A DNA stretch of 64,000 nucleotides from Phytophthora sp. 'mugwort' (GCA_033558025.1 JAUCEF010000016.1:1984001-2048000), one strand, 5' to 3'; positions 21,357-33,091 are shown, counted from the first letter of the stretch. Notes: generated by a model from the letters alone, not told the origin. A program made the numbers and translations.

Positions 21357-24300
21357 ATGGGTGATCGCAACGAGTCCCCCGCAACCAAACAGCTAAGCTA
21401 CGAGTCCGGCGCCGCATTAATGACCGAAGGTCCAGAAGTGCTGCATGACTTGGTCGCAGCGAAGATGGAGGCAGCAACAGGTCGACCATTGCCCGAAGTC
21501 AACGTACAGTTCACCAACCTGTCGATCACAGCAGATATCTCAGTCGCGGACAAGAACGGAGCCAAGAACGAGCTGCCGACCATGCTGAACGAGACCAAAA
21601 AGATGTTCACTGTGTCGAAGAAGCACACCGTGCGCAAGGAGATTTTGAAAAACATCACTGGTGTGTTTAAACCGGGGAAGGTGACGCTGCTACTGGGCCA
21701 ACCCGGATCGGGCAAGTCGTCGCTCATGAAGATCCTCAGTGGCCGATTCCCCATTAAGAAGAATATTACTATCGAAGGCGACATATCGTTCAACGGGATC
21801 TCGAGGGTGTCACTGCTCAATCGCCTGCCCCAAGTCGTGTCATACGTTAACCAGCGTGACAAGCACTACCCTCTGTTGACTGTGAACGAGACGCTGAAGT
21901 TTGCTCACGAGGTCGGTGGTGCCGAGTTCTTGCGTGAAGCAGAGGACAAGCAAGCGCAGGATGCCCAACACTCGGATGCTGAAGCACTCGAGGCGGTCAG
22001 AGCTATTTCGTCTCATTATCCCGATATTGTTGTCCAGCAGTACGGGCTTCAAAACTGTCAGGACACGATCGTAGGTGACGCCATGACTCGCGGCGTCTCA
22101 GGCGGTGAACGGAAACGCGTGACGACAGCAGAAATGGAGTTCGGCATGAAGAACGTGATGCTGATGGACGAGATCAGTACTGGTCTGGACAGTGCCGCGA
22201 CATTCGACATCATCAACACGCAGCGCAGCGTTGCGAGGAGGCTTCGCAAAACTGTGGTCATTGCTCTTCTCCAGCCGTCACCCGAAGTCTTCGCGCTATT
22301 CGACGACGTCATTATTCTCAACGAAGGCGAGATCATGTATCATGGTCCTTGTGATCGTGTGCAGATTTACTTCGAGGAGCTGGGATTCTCGTGCCCGCCT
22401 GAGCGCGATCTCGCGGATTTCTTGCTGGATTTAGGGACATCCCAGCAGTACCGCTACCAGGTTGGCTCCAACCAAAGGAACCACCCACACCTGGCAAGTG
22501 AGTTTGCTGAGCACTTCCGACAGTCACGAATTCATCAAGACACACTTACCGAAGTGGCGTCCTTGCCTGACCCTAGCGCGCTTGAAGTGGCGAAGCAACG
22601 CCTGGATAAAGTGCCGGTGTTTCAGCAATCATTCATGAAGAGTATGTACACGCTTCTCCGCCGTCAGGTGATGGTGTTGTATCGGAATAAGCCTTTCATC
22701 ATTGGACGAGTGCTGATGATCTTCATCATGGGGATGCTGTACTCGACGGTGTTCTACGACTTCAAGCCGACAGAGATCTCCGTTGTCATGGGTGTGCTTT
22801 TTGCCACGATTCTTTTCCTCTCGATGGGGCAGTCGTCGCAGGTCCCTACGTACATTGCAGAGCGCGACATCTTCTACAAGCAACGCGGTGCAAACTTCTT
22901 CAGCACCAAGGCCTATGTGCTCGCAACGTCTGCAAGCCAGATTCCGTTGATCTTGGCCGAGTCAATCATCTTTGGCGTCATGGTGTACTGGATTTGCGGC
23001 TTTGAAGCCGACGCGAGGCGGTTCATCACCTTCGAGATCATCCTCTTCTTGACGAACCTGGCCATGGGCATGTGGTTTTCCTTCCTGGCCGCGATTAGCC
23101 CCAACGCGAATGTCGCGGCACCACTGGGCATTGTGTCACTCCTCGTGTTCATTATTTTCGCAGGCTTCATCGTTACAAAGGACAACATCCCGGACTTTCT
23201 CATCTGGGGACACTGGATCAGTCCAATGAGCTGGAGCCTCCGCGCTCTCGCCATCAACCAGTACCGTGCCAGCTCGTTTGATGTATGCGTCTACAAAGGT
23301 GTCGACTACTGTGCTGCATACGGGGTCAAGATGGGCGAATACAACCTGAAACTCTTCTCCATGCAGACGGACGAGGTGTGGATCTTGTACGGCATCATGT
23401 ACACATTCGCGATCTACCTCCTCTTCATGTTCCTCTCGTATCTAGGGCTGGAGTATCTCCGCTACGAAGCCCCCGAGAACGTCGACTTATCGGAGAACTC
23501 GGTCGAACACGAGTCGTATGCGCTGGTCGAGACCCCCAAGAATGGACTGTCGACAAATACGGAAGATTGTACAGTCGACATCGCTACCCGCGAAAGATAC
23601 TCGGTGGATCCCGTGACGGTGGCCTTCACAGACTTGTGGTACTCTGTTCCTGACCCTCAAAACCCGAAGGAATCGCTTGATCTGCTTAAAGGCGTCACTG
23701 GCTTCGCACTTCCTGGGTCCATCACGGCGCTGATGGGGTCCTCAGGAGCAGGCAAGACTACGTTAATAGACGTGATCGCTGGCCGCAAGACAGGAGGCAA
23801 GATCACGGGCAAAATCCTATTGAATGGTTACGAGGCCAGTGACCTGGCAATTCGCCGCTCGACCGGCTACTGTGAGCAGATGGATGTCCACTCAGATGCA
23901 GCGACATTCCGGGAGGCTCTCACGTTCAGCTCTTTCCTGCGTCAGGACAGCTCCATGTCAGACGCCAAGAAGTACGACTCTGTGAACGAGTGCATTGAGC
24001 TTCTTGGCCTGGAGGACATCGCTGACCAAATCATCCGTGGCAGCTCAATGGAGCAAATGAAACGACTGACGATCGGTGTGGAGCTCGCGGCACAGCCCAG
24101 TGTCATTTTCCTCGATGAACCAACAAGCGGTTTGGATGCGCGTTCGGCAAAGCTGATCATGACGGGAGTGAGGAAAGTGGCCAACTCGGGACGTACCATA
24201 ATTTGTACAATCCACCAGCCATCGTCGGACGTATTTGGCTTGTTCGACAGCTTGTTGCTGCTCAAGCGCGGCGGTGAGACGGTTTTCTTTGGTGATTTGG

Positions 24301-25463
24301 GCGAGAACTGCCGCAATTTGATCGACTACTTCGAGGGTATCCCCGGTGTAGCTCCACTACCTACAGGCTACAATCCGGCTACGTGGATGCTAGAATGCAT
24401 TGGTGCTGGTGTGAGCAATGGAGCGGTCACCACTGACTTTGTAGAGGTCTTTAACGAGAGTTCTTACAAGCAGCTACTGGATACAAACATCTCAAAGGAA
24501 GGTATCGCCATCCCATCGCCGGACCTCCCAGAAATGGTCTTCGGCAAGAAGCGCGCTGCAAACTCTGTCACCCAAATGAAGTTCGTCGTGACTCGCATTA
24601 TTCAGGCATACTGGCGTACCCCGTCGTACAACCTGACACGCATTTTGGTGTCGTTGTTCTTGGGCATTGTCTTCGGTTTGGTCTTTGTCGACGCGACATA
24701 CACGACATATACTGGTCTGAATTCGGGTGTTGGTCTCATCTATATGGCTTCACTTTTTAACGCATTCGTGTCGTTCGAGAGTGTCCTGCCGGCTGTGTTT
24801 GCCGATCGAGCCGCCTTCTACCGCGAGCGCGCTTCACAGACGTACAATGCATTCTGGTACTTCGTGGGTTCGACGATCGTGGAAATTCCTTACTCCTTCA
24901 TCAGTGGTTTGTTCTTCACTGCCGTGTTCTACCCCCTCGTTGGTTTTAAGGGCTTCGACACTGCCGTGGTCTATTGGTTGGCATACTCGATGATGACTCT
25001 GATGCAAGTGTACCAAGGTCAGATGCTCGCGTTCGTCTTCCCGACCGAAGAGGTTGCCATTGTTGCAGGATATTTGGTGAACGCGATTTTTATGATGTTC
25101 ATGGGCTTCACTCCGCCGGCGAAAGCCATCCCATCGGGCTACATGTGGCTGTACAATATTTCACCGCTGAAGTATCCGCTGGCCACCATGGTCTCTTTGG
25201 TATTCGCTGACTGTGACCATCTGCCGACGTGGGACGAGTCAACGCAGACGTATATCAATGTCGGCTCTCAGCTGGGCTGCAAACCGATGGCAAATGCGCC
25301 CGTGACGGTGGGCCACACTACGCTCAAGGAGTACACAGAGGATCACTTCGGCATGAAACACGATAGAATCGCTCGCAACTTCGCAGTAATCGTCGGCATC
25401 ATTGTGATTTACCGCGTCTTGGGACTGCTGGCAATCCGCTTCATCAACCACCAGAAACGGTAG
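21357..25463 (+). CDS. Full-size ABCG (PDR-type) transporter
   Basis: A 1368-residue intronless plasma-membrane pump of the pleiotropic drug resistance type with the reverse order NBD-TMD-NBD-TMD. NBD1: Walker A GQPGSGKS (114-121), signature VSGGERKR (247-254), Walker B VMLMDEISTGLD (about 265-276). The first set of about six membrane helices lies at about 440-690, with a Cys-containing external loop. NBD2: Walker A GSSGAGKT (794-801), degenerate signature SSMEQMKRLTIG, Walker B VIFLDEPTSGLD (about 914-925), H-loop IHQPSSDVF. The second membrane domain is at about 1060-1350, with an extracellular loop before the last helix. Asymmetry between the two ATP sites is normal for PDR proteins. Such pumps export hydrophobic drugs, plant defence compounds or lipids; the substrate is unknown. 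The length is typical and there is no damage. Confidence 0.97.
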   Translation: MGDRNESPATKQLSYESGAALMTEGPEVLHDLVAAKMEAATGRPLPEVNVQFTNLSITADISVADKNGAKNELPTMLNETKKMFTVSKKHTVRKEILKNITGVFKPGKVTLLLGQPGSGKSSLMKILSGRFPIKKNITIEGDISFNGISRVSLLNRLPQVVSYVNQRDKHYPLLTVNETLKFAHEVGGAEFLREAEDKQAQDAQHSDAEALEAVRAISSHYPDIVVQQYGLQNCQDTIVGDAMTRGVSGGERKRVTTAEMEFGMKNVMLMDEISTGLDSAATFDIINTQRSVARRLRKTVVIALLQPSPEVFALFDDVIILNEGEIMYHGPCDRVQIYFEELGFSCPPERDLADFLLDLGTSQQYRYQVGSNQRNHPHLASEFAEHFRQSRIHQDTLTEVASLPDPSALEVAKQRLDKVPVFQQSFMKSMYTLLRRQVMVLYRNKPFIIGRVLMIFIMGMLYSTVFYDFKPTEISVVMGVLFATILFLSMGQSSQVPTYIAERDIFYKQRGANFFSTKAYVLATSASQIPLILAESIIFGVMVYWICGFEADARRFITFEIILFLTNLAMGMWFSFLAAISPNANVAAPLGIVSLLVFIIFAGFIVTKDNIPDFLIWGHWISPMSWSLRALAINQYRASSFDVCVYKGVDYCAAYGVKMGEYNLKLFSMQTDEVWILYGIMYTFAIYLLFMFLSYLGLEYLRYEAPENVDLSENSVEHESYALVETPKNGLSTNTEDCTVDIATRERYSVDPVTVAFTDLWYSVPDPQNPKESLDLLKGVTGFALPGSITALMGSSGAGKTTLIDVIAGRKTGGKITGKILLNGYEASDLAIRRSTGYCEQMDVHSDAATFREALTFSSFLRQDSSMSDAKKYDSVNECIELLGLEDIADQIIRGSSMEQMKRLTIGVELAAQPSVIFLDEPTSGLDARSAKLIMTGVRKVANSGRTIICTIHQPSSDVFGLFDSLLLLKRGGETVFFGDLGENCRNLIDYFEGIPGVAPLPTGYNPATWMLECIGAGVSNGAVTTDFVEVFNESSYKQLLDTNISKEGIAIPSPDLPEMVFGKKRAANSVTQMKFVVTRIIQAYWRTPSYNLTRILVSLFLGIVFGLVFVDATYTTYTGLNSGVGLIYMASLFNAFVSFESVLPAVFADRAAFYRERASQTYNAFWYFVGSTIVEIPYSFISGLFFTAVFYPLVGFKGFDTAVVYWLAYSMMTLMQVYQGQMLAFVFPTEEVAIVAGYLVNAIFMMFMGFTPPAKAIPSGYMWLYNISPLKYPLATMVSLVFADCDHLPTWDESTQTYINVGSQLGCKPMANAPVTVGHTTLKEYTEDHFGMKHDRIARNFAVIVGIIVIYRVLGLLAIRFINHQKR

Positions 25464-26303
25464 GTGCTTGACAACAAGCCATTCAATTGATACATTTACT
25501 CTTCAGCATTAAGAAACAATACACAATTGCATTTTTCAAAACCGCAATCCCGCTGAAAAATTGACCTGGAATCGAACTGTACTTTGACATATTCATGTAG
25601 TATATATGTGAACCTTGACTTATAATATATTATTCGTTGGTTGCTGTTTGGGGCGTATTGTTGGTGCTCGATGGCTTGTCTTTTTGGTTCTGATCACCGT
25701 TGTGTAGTTTTTTGTACTCCTCCTCGTAGGATATGCCCGTGTGCTCGTTAATTTAGATAATATCTATGTATTTCCTTTTTGTCAGATTTTCTATACCACT
25801 CACTGCCTGCCCACATTTGTGCTCGAAATTCATGGTGATGACGTTTTATGCAAAATGTATTAAAATAATACATGCACTTAATAAACTTAATAGTTTAGTT
25901 AAAACATTAAAATACATGTACATTGTGGAGAGAATATTATGATTTTGAATATATAGCTACTGGGTATCAATACATTTTAAATGGTCATGGTAATTTTGGC
26001 GGCCTTGTGTGTGCATTACTTCAACTTTTGCGAGAAATTCGCGGGCAATCAAACGAGCCGAGTCGAAATTTATATCGGCTAGGCTCGAACACGACGATCG
26101 ATTTTTCTATCCAGATTGGATAAAAAGCCTCCGACACCTTGCTTTGACGGCTCATTCGGCAAATACTCGAAGCGCACAGCTCGTCAACACAAAACACCGG
26201 TAGAAGCATAGGCAGTAGCGGGTGGTACTGTAACTCGTTTTAGGTATTGCTTTGTATTCTCGTTAGTGCTTCGGATTTCGGTACATTGATTGAGATCGTC
26301 TGC
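25464..26303. other. AT-rich intergenic region
   Basis: AT-rich between 25480 and 25990, with no recognised gene apart from the small minus-strand frame listed separately. It separates two convergent genes, so both transcripts must end here. Confidence 0.5.
25630..25833 (-). pseudogene. Small hydrophilic reading frame with one internal stop
   Basis: On the minus strand the ATG at 25833 opens MNFEHKCGQAVSGIENLTKR, meets one in-frame TAA after 26 codons, and continues as INEHTGISYEEEYKKLHNGD to a TAA at 25630. The composition is protein-like and the frame is kept, but I recognise no family. It may be a dead small gene or chance. Confidence 0.2.
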
Positions 26304-27454
26304 CTAATCTGTTTCGATGACGTTGCTTACAGCATCGTCCTCAACGACAGACTCACTGATATCGTAGCTAGGCTTCCCGATGTACACGTACATGAGGATC
26401 GCAATGATAATGGTCACCGCCGCAGTGACGATCGTCATGTTCTGTTTGATACGCGCCACCAGTGCAGCAATCGCGCCTGTATGTGCCGACTCAGTAGCAT
26501 TGCTGCCGCCTAGCTTCGCGTATAGCTTCCGTTCCAGCGCCTTTTGGTCGCGCTTCTTCTTCTTAAGCTGCACCAACAGCTGACGCACCTTGGCGTTCTT
26601 CGGCTCAATTTCCAGCGCCTTACGCAGGAAAATATCGGCTTCCTCGAACTCATTCTGGTCCAGGGCAATCTGACCGAGACGGTACATAGCCTTCACATTC
26701 TTTCCATCCAGTTGCAATACTTCGAGACTCGACTGACGCGCCTCCTTGTACTGCTTCAATTTGTGCTGCACGTTGCCCACATTATTTCCCAGCGCAATCA
26801 ATAGCTCCTTACATTGCGCGGCGTCCTCCTCCGAGTGTTCCCACGTCTCCAGCAACTTCAGCGCGCGCTTGTATAGCTTGGCAGCCTGCTCGTAGTTCTT
26901 CTCCTTGAAGTAGCGATTGCCGCTCTCCTTCTTGTGTGTGGCCTCAACGATCAGCTCCTGGGAGCTCATCTCGGCCGTGATCTTCTTGCCCACGCGACAG
27001 AGCTCCACCACGAGCTTAATCTCGTCTCCAGGGATCACGTGCGGCTCCAGCCCAACGTCTCCGTAGGCGAAGCGTGCGTCGCAGCGCACCTCGCACATTT
27101 CCCCCACGTGCATCATCTTGGCCACGAGCTCCAGTGCGGGCATCACCTCGCCGTCTCCGATGCGGAACTTGCGGGTCTCGTTCACAGCCACCTTCTGCCC
27201 CGACTTAAGCACCCACGTCGAGTACTTGACGCCCACTTCCTCGCCGAATTCTGTGGCGACAGAGTTCCACGTGTCAATATGTCACGAAAAATGTTACTAA
27301 TTGATCATTACAATTATGAGGAGGACGAGACAGATGCGGGGCCGTTACCTGCTTGGATGCCATCCTTGTTCACGGCTAGCATCTTGCGGAAGATACCGCC
27401 GCTGCCTAGGACATCGTCGAATTCCTCGCGCTCAGACTCGCCGATTGTCACCAT
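26304..27454 (-). CDS. FKBP-like/TPR protein with C-terminal membrane anchor (FKBP8-type)
   Basis: Two exons on the minus strand: exon 1 27454-27349 and exon 2 27250-26304, joined across a 98-nt intron (GT at 27348, AG at 27251) that splits a Glu codon and keeps the frame, giving 350 residues. Residues 1-42 are an acidic start. About 43-123 is a divergent FKBP fold (VGVKYSTWVLKSG, ARFAYGDVGLEPHVIPGDE). Three TPR units follow at about 140-255 (GNRYFKEKNYEQAAKLYKRA, then two more including YRLGQIALDQNEFEEA), and a hydrophobic helix TIVTAAVTIIIAILMYVYIG lies at about 308-327, followed by an acidic tail. This is the layout of FKBP8-type co-chaperones tail-anchored in mitochondrial or ER membranes, with TPRs that dock Hsp90/Hsp70. 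The substitutions make isomerase activity doubtful. Confidence 0.9.
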
Positions 27455-27794
27455 GCTTCACTTGGAAAAGTGACAACTGACGTAGTAAAAACAAACAAAG
27501 CTGAGACATGTGTATTATTACGTAAACATTTGCTGCTTTAAAACAACTCGAAGTTGTCTACAGATGCCGTCGAAGTTGCTCTCCGCCTTAGTTCATCCCA
27601 GCGCTGCAGACTTCTTCGCCATTAGAAGCACTAATAACTGCAGTACGCGTGCAGTACGCCACTAAACTACCACGATTTAGCTATTAAATTTGTTGAGCCA
27701 ATGCAGATATGTGGTAACATCTAGTGTGAACGCACAATCCTTTAAAGTTGGCGGTGTTTTCTGTGGATCGTACCGTAACACCGCTTCCACGTAT
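27455..27794. other. Intergenic, no gene
   Basis: Contains the 5' flank of the FKBP-like gene. No strong core promoter match was seen; the sequence GTCACTTTTCC just upstream of the ATG on the minus strand fits the Inr part only loosely. Confidence 0.4.
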
Positions 27795-28689
27795 CTAGTT
27801 CTCAAGTATAACACGGTAGCGGACCTTGCCGACGCGCAGCATTTGAATACCTTCGTTGGCCTTGGTCATGGGCAACTTCTGGATCACAGGTCGACGTTTT
27901 TTTTTTAAGGGCATGCCGTCGGCATCAGTCGTCACGAGCAGGATATCCACCGAGCCCTCTGCAGCCTTAGCCTGGTCCGAATCCGAGTAATTGACAAACT
28001 CGTCGACACCCAGAGAGCGCACCTCTGCCTCCTTGTTGGCCGAACGAGAGAACGCCACGACGGCGTCGGCTCCCATGGCCTTGGCGAACTGGATGGCAAT
28101 GTGGCCCAATCCACCAATACCGACAAGGCCAACGCGGTCGCCGGGCTTCACACCCACCTCTTTAAGCGGGGTTGAAGACAGTAGTGCCAGCACACAGCAG
28201 TGGGCCGCGGCGTCCGATGGTATGCTATCGGGAATTTTGAACGTGTAGGCGCCTAGCAAACGCACGTACTCGGCGTAACCGTCATAAGTCTTGCTGCCGT
28301 ATTTGTACTTGGCGTTATACGTGCCAACGATGCCGCGGCAGTAGGCGTCGGCTCCCTTGACACAGTCCCTGCATGGGTTCTTAGGGTCCTTGTTGAGGCA
28401 GGCCCAGCCCTGCGCGCCGACACCAACACGGTCGCCAACTTTCAGGTCCTTAAACTCGGGGCCAGCTTGGGTAATCTCGCCGACGATCTCATGGCCCACG
28501 ACGCACGGGTACAGCGTGGGCTTCCAGCCGCTGTCGATTACGTGCAGATCGAAGCCGCATATACCGCAGTGGGAAATCTTGATTCCACGTCCTTGGCGCC
28601 AGCGGACGCGACACGTACTCCCAGGGTTGGACGGGCTCGCTTTTGCCTAAGCATGCAAGAGCCTTAATAGTACGTGGAGCTGACGACAT
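27795..28689 (-). pseudogene. Zinc alcohol dehydrogenase, deleted and frameshifted copy
   Basis: On the minus strand the ATG at 28689 gives MSSAPRTIKALACLGKSEPV, the same start as the intact paralogues. Near 28595 the frame shifts so that the catalytic zinc segment continues in another frame, which then runs GHEIVGEITQAGPEF to the C-terminal RYRVILEN. A short misread patch replaces the LLCAGTTVF segment, destroying the Cys ligand. After DADGMPLKKKRRPVIQKL about 60 residues covering the region after the Rossmann fold are missing, joined through a Lys-rich bridge coded by an A-rich (T-run on the plus strand) tract at about 27898-27907. The gene cannot give an active enzyme. It is more diverged than the other copies in the window. 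Confidence 0.9.
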
Positions 28690-29244
28690 GGATCCGCAAC
28701 CACTTGGTGCGCGTATGGGCTTCGAAGGTTACGTGGAATTCACTTGTGCAACGGAATCATCAAATGTCTTCAGATATTTTTGTGCAATCCAAGCGGAGTT
28801 TTTTTGCGTGGGCTTGCGACTGGGAGCGTACCGCATAAGAGAGCTCATCGGTATCGCGTGGTTAGTATAGAGAAAGAGCAGCAATTAATTAGCTTGCATC
28901 CGGTTAATAAATAACACCTCTGGCGGAGTGATTGACGCGTTGCAGCTCGAGGGCTGACCGAAGCGATGCACACATCTCTGACAGTAGCAGTTGAGTCGAA
29001 GGTCATAGGGATAGAATGGTTTCCTCCATGGTGTGATCGTCGAGGTACCTTATGACAGTGCTCGGAAAACAAATACTACAGTAGTGTTCCAGTATCAATA
29101 GGACTAATATTTTTATGGAATTTATTCGCTACTGAATCTTAAGACAGTAGCATATTATTACTACCTATCAAATATTACTATTTGCCGGTCCGGTCACAGA
29201 ACTGGAGTTGAATCGCAGTTAATATGTTATGAGTCGCTCACAGC
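28690..29244. other. Intergenic, no gene recognised
   Basis: Only short frames without motifs; AT-rich towards 29150. Confidence 0.4.
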
Positions 29245-29426
29245 GACCCGGAGAAGCTGTCGCCTACCAACAAACGCTGTGATCGGCTATTCTCGCAGGC
29301 CAATCTTGTGCAGAAGCCGCATAGAACGTCGCTATTACCGGTGAACTTCGAGTTGCTCATGTACCTAAGTGTTACCAGAGATTACTGGGATGTGACAACT
29401 GTGCAAGACGTGTTACAGCAAAGGTG
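29245..29426 (+). pseudogene. hAT transposase C-terminal fragment
   Basis: A 60-codon frame ending at a TGA (29424-29426) reads SPTNKRCDRLFSQANLVQKP, RTSLLPVNFELLMYLS and RDYWDVTTVQDVL. This is the dimerisation region at the C terminus of hAT transposases (normally S-x-x-C-E-R-L-F-S). The rest of the gene upstream is not recognisable. It is unrelated in sequence to the hAT copy at 30964-33916, so it is a second hAT family. Confidence 0.7.
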
Positions 29427-30640
29427 ATTGATTATTCATAGGTCGGACGACCTATTCATAGGCGAGAAGACCTATGCTTGGTCGCGGCAAAAAGATTGTA
29501 ACTTACTAAAATCGGTATCGAAACGGGTACTTATTATCTAAATATCAACTGTATTACGAAATTAGGGATGTCATTCCTGCGACGTTAATTCTCAGGAGAA
29601 ACTAGACTCTTTACGCAACGTTTTCCGCCTAAAGCAACGCTATTCATCAATCCGTATTTAACCGAGTTGATATGGTAAATAAATCGGACGGGTGTCCTGA
29701 CCAACAAATCGCTAAAGTTGGAGGTGCCGACAGGAAACTATCACCCAGCTAGGCCCCAAAAACCATTCCCTGTCGGGCTTAACCCTATAGGGTCGAGCTA
29801 TATGATACTATGCTTGGGCCTAGGTTTAAGACTGCATGAGCCGCACACGGATCTTAAACCGCAGGCGTTGTGTCGGCTAGGCCCCCTAACATAATTTCAC
29901 CCCCTCCTGGAATTAACATTACAGGACCCACTTTCGAAATTAGGGTGCTGAAGCGGGTATGTATCAAATTGAATTTTTACCGTATTTTTTTAAAACGTAC
30001 AAATACGTATTTTATCGGGTTCGTTGTTAGATTGCAGCCCCACAGTGTGGCTTGCGTTGCAGTCTGCCAGCGTCTAATGTTCATACACCAGAGCCACAAT
30101 CCACTGCCAGTGTCCAAACAACCCACCCTGAAGCTGCTCTTGCGCACGTCTCGAGCATCGTATGCAGGTGCATGGCGCGTACAAGATACAGCTAGACTAG
30201 CTACGATCCTGTATGCAGAACGACATTGTTGGCTTTGCGCTGCCGCGATGTTGTGCTCTGCTGGATCAAGACACTTAGGTTGAGTATCAAGCTGTTATGT
30301 ATTTGTATAGTTATTACTAATCTACTTTGCGGAACGCGGCGCGCAGCGGGGCAGCCTCTCTAGTTCACTACAGCTTTTTCAGCTCCGCGAGCAGCAAGCA
30401 AGAGAGACAGTCCGCAAAGCACCGTGTTCCTGTCGAGGCTTTGCCCGGCACTCACGTGTCTTTTCTTACTTACGTACTTCATCTACTGCCCTTACTGCTA
30501 ATAGGTATCTTAATGACGCCTACTCTTAGAAGCAACGGACAGTTGAGGAGCCCAATGAAGCGTCCGACGTCACCTCATTCGTAACACAGAAACGGAACTG
30601 CAGGATCTCCATTTCAAAACACGAGGCATGTGATCTGGAA
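29427..30640. other. Long stretch without genes
   Basis: Holds a small cluster of inverted repeats at 29437-29476 (CATAGGTC/GACCTAT and ATAGG/CCTAT), AT-rich DNA, and frames at 29870-30283 and 30327-30584 with no motif. Possibly decayed transposon. Confidence 0.35.
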
Positions 30641-30963
30641 CTGGTGCCAGCTTAAATTGACACTTGGAGAAGGCCTCCGTTGTCCTGAAAAACGTGAGAT
30701 TGAACCCCATCCCTCAAGTAATGCCCGACTCCCCCCCCAAAAAAATATGGCGTCTGAGTGGACATGCGAAAGTACCTCACCTCTGATAATATTTATCAGA
30801 ATTTCAGATCGGAGCCCGCATAAATCAATTTTCATTGGCGCACCAACCTCAGTGGCGACGCCAGTCGAACTCAGGGAGCTGCTTTTCACCTTTCATTGCT
30901 CATCTCGAGTTGTGACGATAAAGCCTAAGTTCACGGTGGAAGAGAAGCTGTCTGTAGTCCAAG
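30641..30963 (+). pseudogene. HTH-type transposon relic, 5' part
   Basis: The end of this stretch reads KPKFTVEEKLSVVQ, the first helix of an N-terminal helix-turn-helix domain of Tc1/pogo-like transposases. The upstream sequence (30680-30900) has a diverged copy in opposite orientation at 59330-59640, so it is a repeat family. The domain is cut at 30963 by the hAT element and continues at 33925. Superfamily assignment is tentative. Confidence 0.5.
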
Positions 30964-31100
30964 TAAGGATGGGACAATGCATGCATCGATGCCATCCATA
31001 TATGCATCTCGTGCGATGCATGAATACCATGGATACACACCAAACGCGTGGATCTATTAATAATATATTCTCGGTAGAGTTAACACTCCGACGTCTGACC

Positions 31101-33091
31101 CTAACAACCGTCGTACGAATATGCATTGCTATTAATAAAGTCATCTACGATCCCGCTACTGCCAGTCAAATCCTCGCTCTCCTCAGCGTCATCCATCTCG
31201 ACGTCAGCGGTCACTTTCGCTCTCGCTTTCGTCTGTCGCCCGGTAAAATATGTTGGCTTTAGCATCCTTGTTGCCAGCATTGCTGTAGATGAAGACAAGC
31301 TTTTCCACGCGCCGTGAGTCTAGCCGGTTCCGCCGCTTGGTATGTATGAAGTCGTGAATGCTCCACGATATCTCACTTGCAGCCGACGACGTGGGAATTG
31401 AGTAGATCGTTGCAGCGAGCAGGGCTATAAGCGGATAGTAGTCTTCGTCTGCCACCGTCTTGCTAACTTTGTCGGTGAGAGTTTCGCCTGCTTGGATCGC
31501 GTCTCGGGCGACCACCTAAGTTTCTTCAGATAGAGCTCGGTGGCCTCGTTTGCGATTTGTCCCATCTCCGACGAGGTCGAAATGTATCAAAGTCGCATCG
31601 CGAGCTTTGAGATGGATTCGACACTTGTGGCTAAGTCGGCGTCCACAAAGTCAGACGTACTCTTCGTGTGGTCAATCAGGAAAGAAGCACCCATCGTGTC
31701 CGTATGCAAGAAGTCCGATTAGCCTTGATAGACGCCAAAATACTCATTTGGACACCAATCGGTACTCCATTAATAAGCTCCTTGTATAGGGGATAGCGTC
31801 GAAGCTGGCTAAACTGCCAGTATACCGTCGATATGCAACAGGTGTCCTGTTCAAGCAAGGCGACAGCTTCTACGAGTGGACTCAGAAGGGTGGTCGTCAA
31901 CTTTAGACTCTTCCAGAAATCTCTAGTTTTCACAATGTCACGAGCTTCATTTAGTTTTTCTGGTCGCTTTCCAAAGCGCTTCATGAACTTCGTTTGGCGA
32001 AACAATTGGCTATGACGCCATGGCTGTCGAAAACGCTTTTAATGCACTTAAAGCTAGAGTACCACCTCGTTAACACGGGTAAGCGCAGCGTCCGATGATG
32101 CGCTTCTTTCTCATCGTCTTCTGCAGCTTGCGAAATCGTGCAAGCAGTTGCGACCGGTTCCTGATATACTTGGCCAACATAACAGAGTTCGATATAGCCG
32201 ATTTTAGAAACGGATTTGCATCACCTCTTCCAGAATGAGATTTAATGCGTGACTGCTGCATCCGTTGCAGCACAGTGCCCGCTCTCGCTCGAGAATTACC
32301 CATGCTGCCTGCATTACAAAAGCTTTATCAGTTGTGACAGATACTACCACCGATCGACCCACAGCCTCGTGGATTTCATCAATCGCATCGCCGATTGCCT
32401 CGGCCACGTCCTCTGCGGTTTGTTCGTCCTCACCAGTAGTCTTGGTGTACCAAAGGAGAGGTCGCATCAGCGGAGATGCCACAGCGTAGTTGACGACCTT
32501 CTCCTTGCTGACATTCGACTAGCTGTCAGAAATCAGCGCGAGTGTCGGCTCATCCCGCAACCTGGCAATCAGCTCAGACTTTTCGTGCTCATATGATTTG
32601 GTAAGCAGAGTTGGAAGGTATTTCTCCATTTCGGGCTGCAGAATCGTGAGCGCCTTACGCAGGCGTGGCACCTCGATAATGCGGAACGGCAAACCAGCCG
32701 CGTAAAAGCCCCGAGCGACCTCAGCTTGAAAATGATCCTTTTCTGCAGCGGAAATTTCACCAGCAAAGGGTTAACACCGACGTCGACTGGGACAGAGAAA
32801 CTTCACTCATGATGAAGTCTTGAGTGGCAGGAAGCGAGGTAGCATGGCTTGCTTTGCTGCGCTTCTTGCGCTTCCGCTTCTTCGTCTTTGGCGACTCGTT
32901 TTAAAGCGGATCCACTTGATCCGCTCAGCTTCAGTTAGATTGCGACACGACGTCAGGTGTTCAAGCAAATTTCGACTCGGCAGAGATTTGTACAGCTTTG
33001 TCGAACAGTGCTTGCACGTCACGTCGGGGTAGGCACCATCGTTGTCGATAACGAACTGGCCCCACACGGAATGCGTGCGGCCGCGGGGCAT
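31101..33091 (-). pseudogene. hAT transposase with BED zinc finger, broken
   Basis: On the minus strand the ATG at 33091 starts MPRGRTHSVWGQFVIDNDG, leading into a BED-type finger CKHC..HLTSC (to about 32935). After damaged sequence the frame at 32482-32204 has EDVAEAIGDAIDEIHEA and SVVVSVTTDKAFVMQAA (the first catalytic Asp region), with CCNGCSSHALNLILEEV. A later frame at 32005-31676 has RDIVKTRDFWKSLKLTT, and 31515-31204 gives the C-terminal dimerisation region PLIALLAATIYSIPTSSAAS with DFIHTKRRNRLDSRRVEKLV. The order is that of a complete hAT transposase. At least three frameshifts or stops separate the blocks. Confidence 0.85.
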
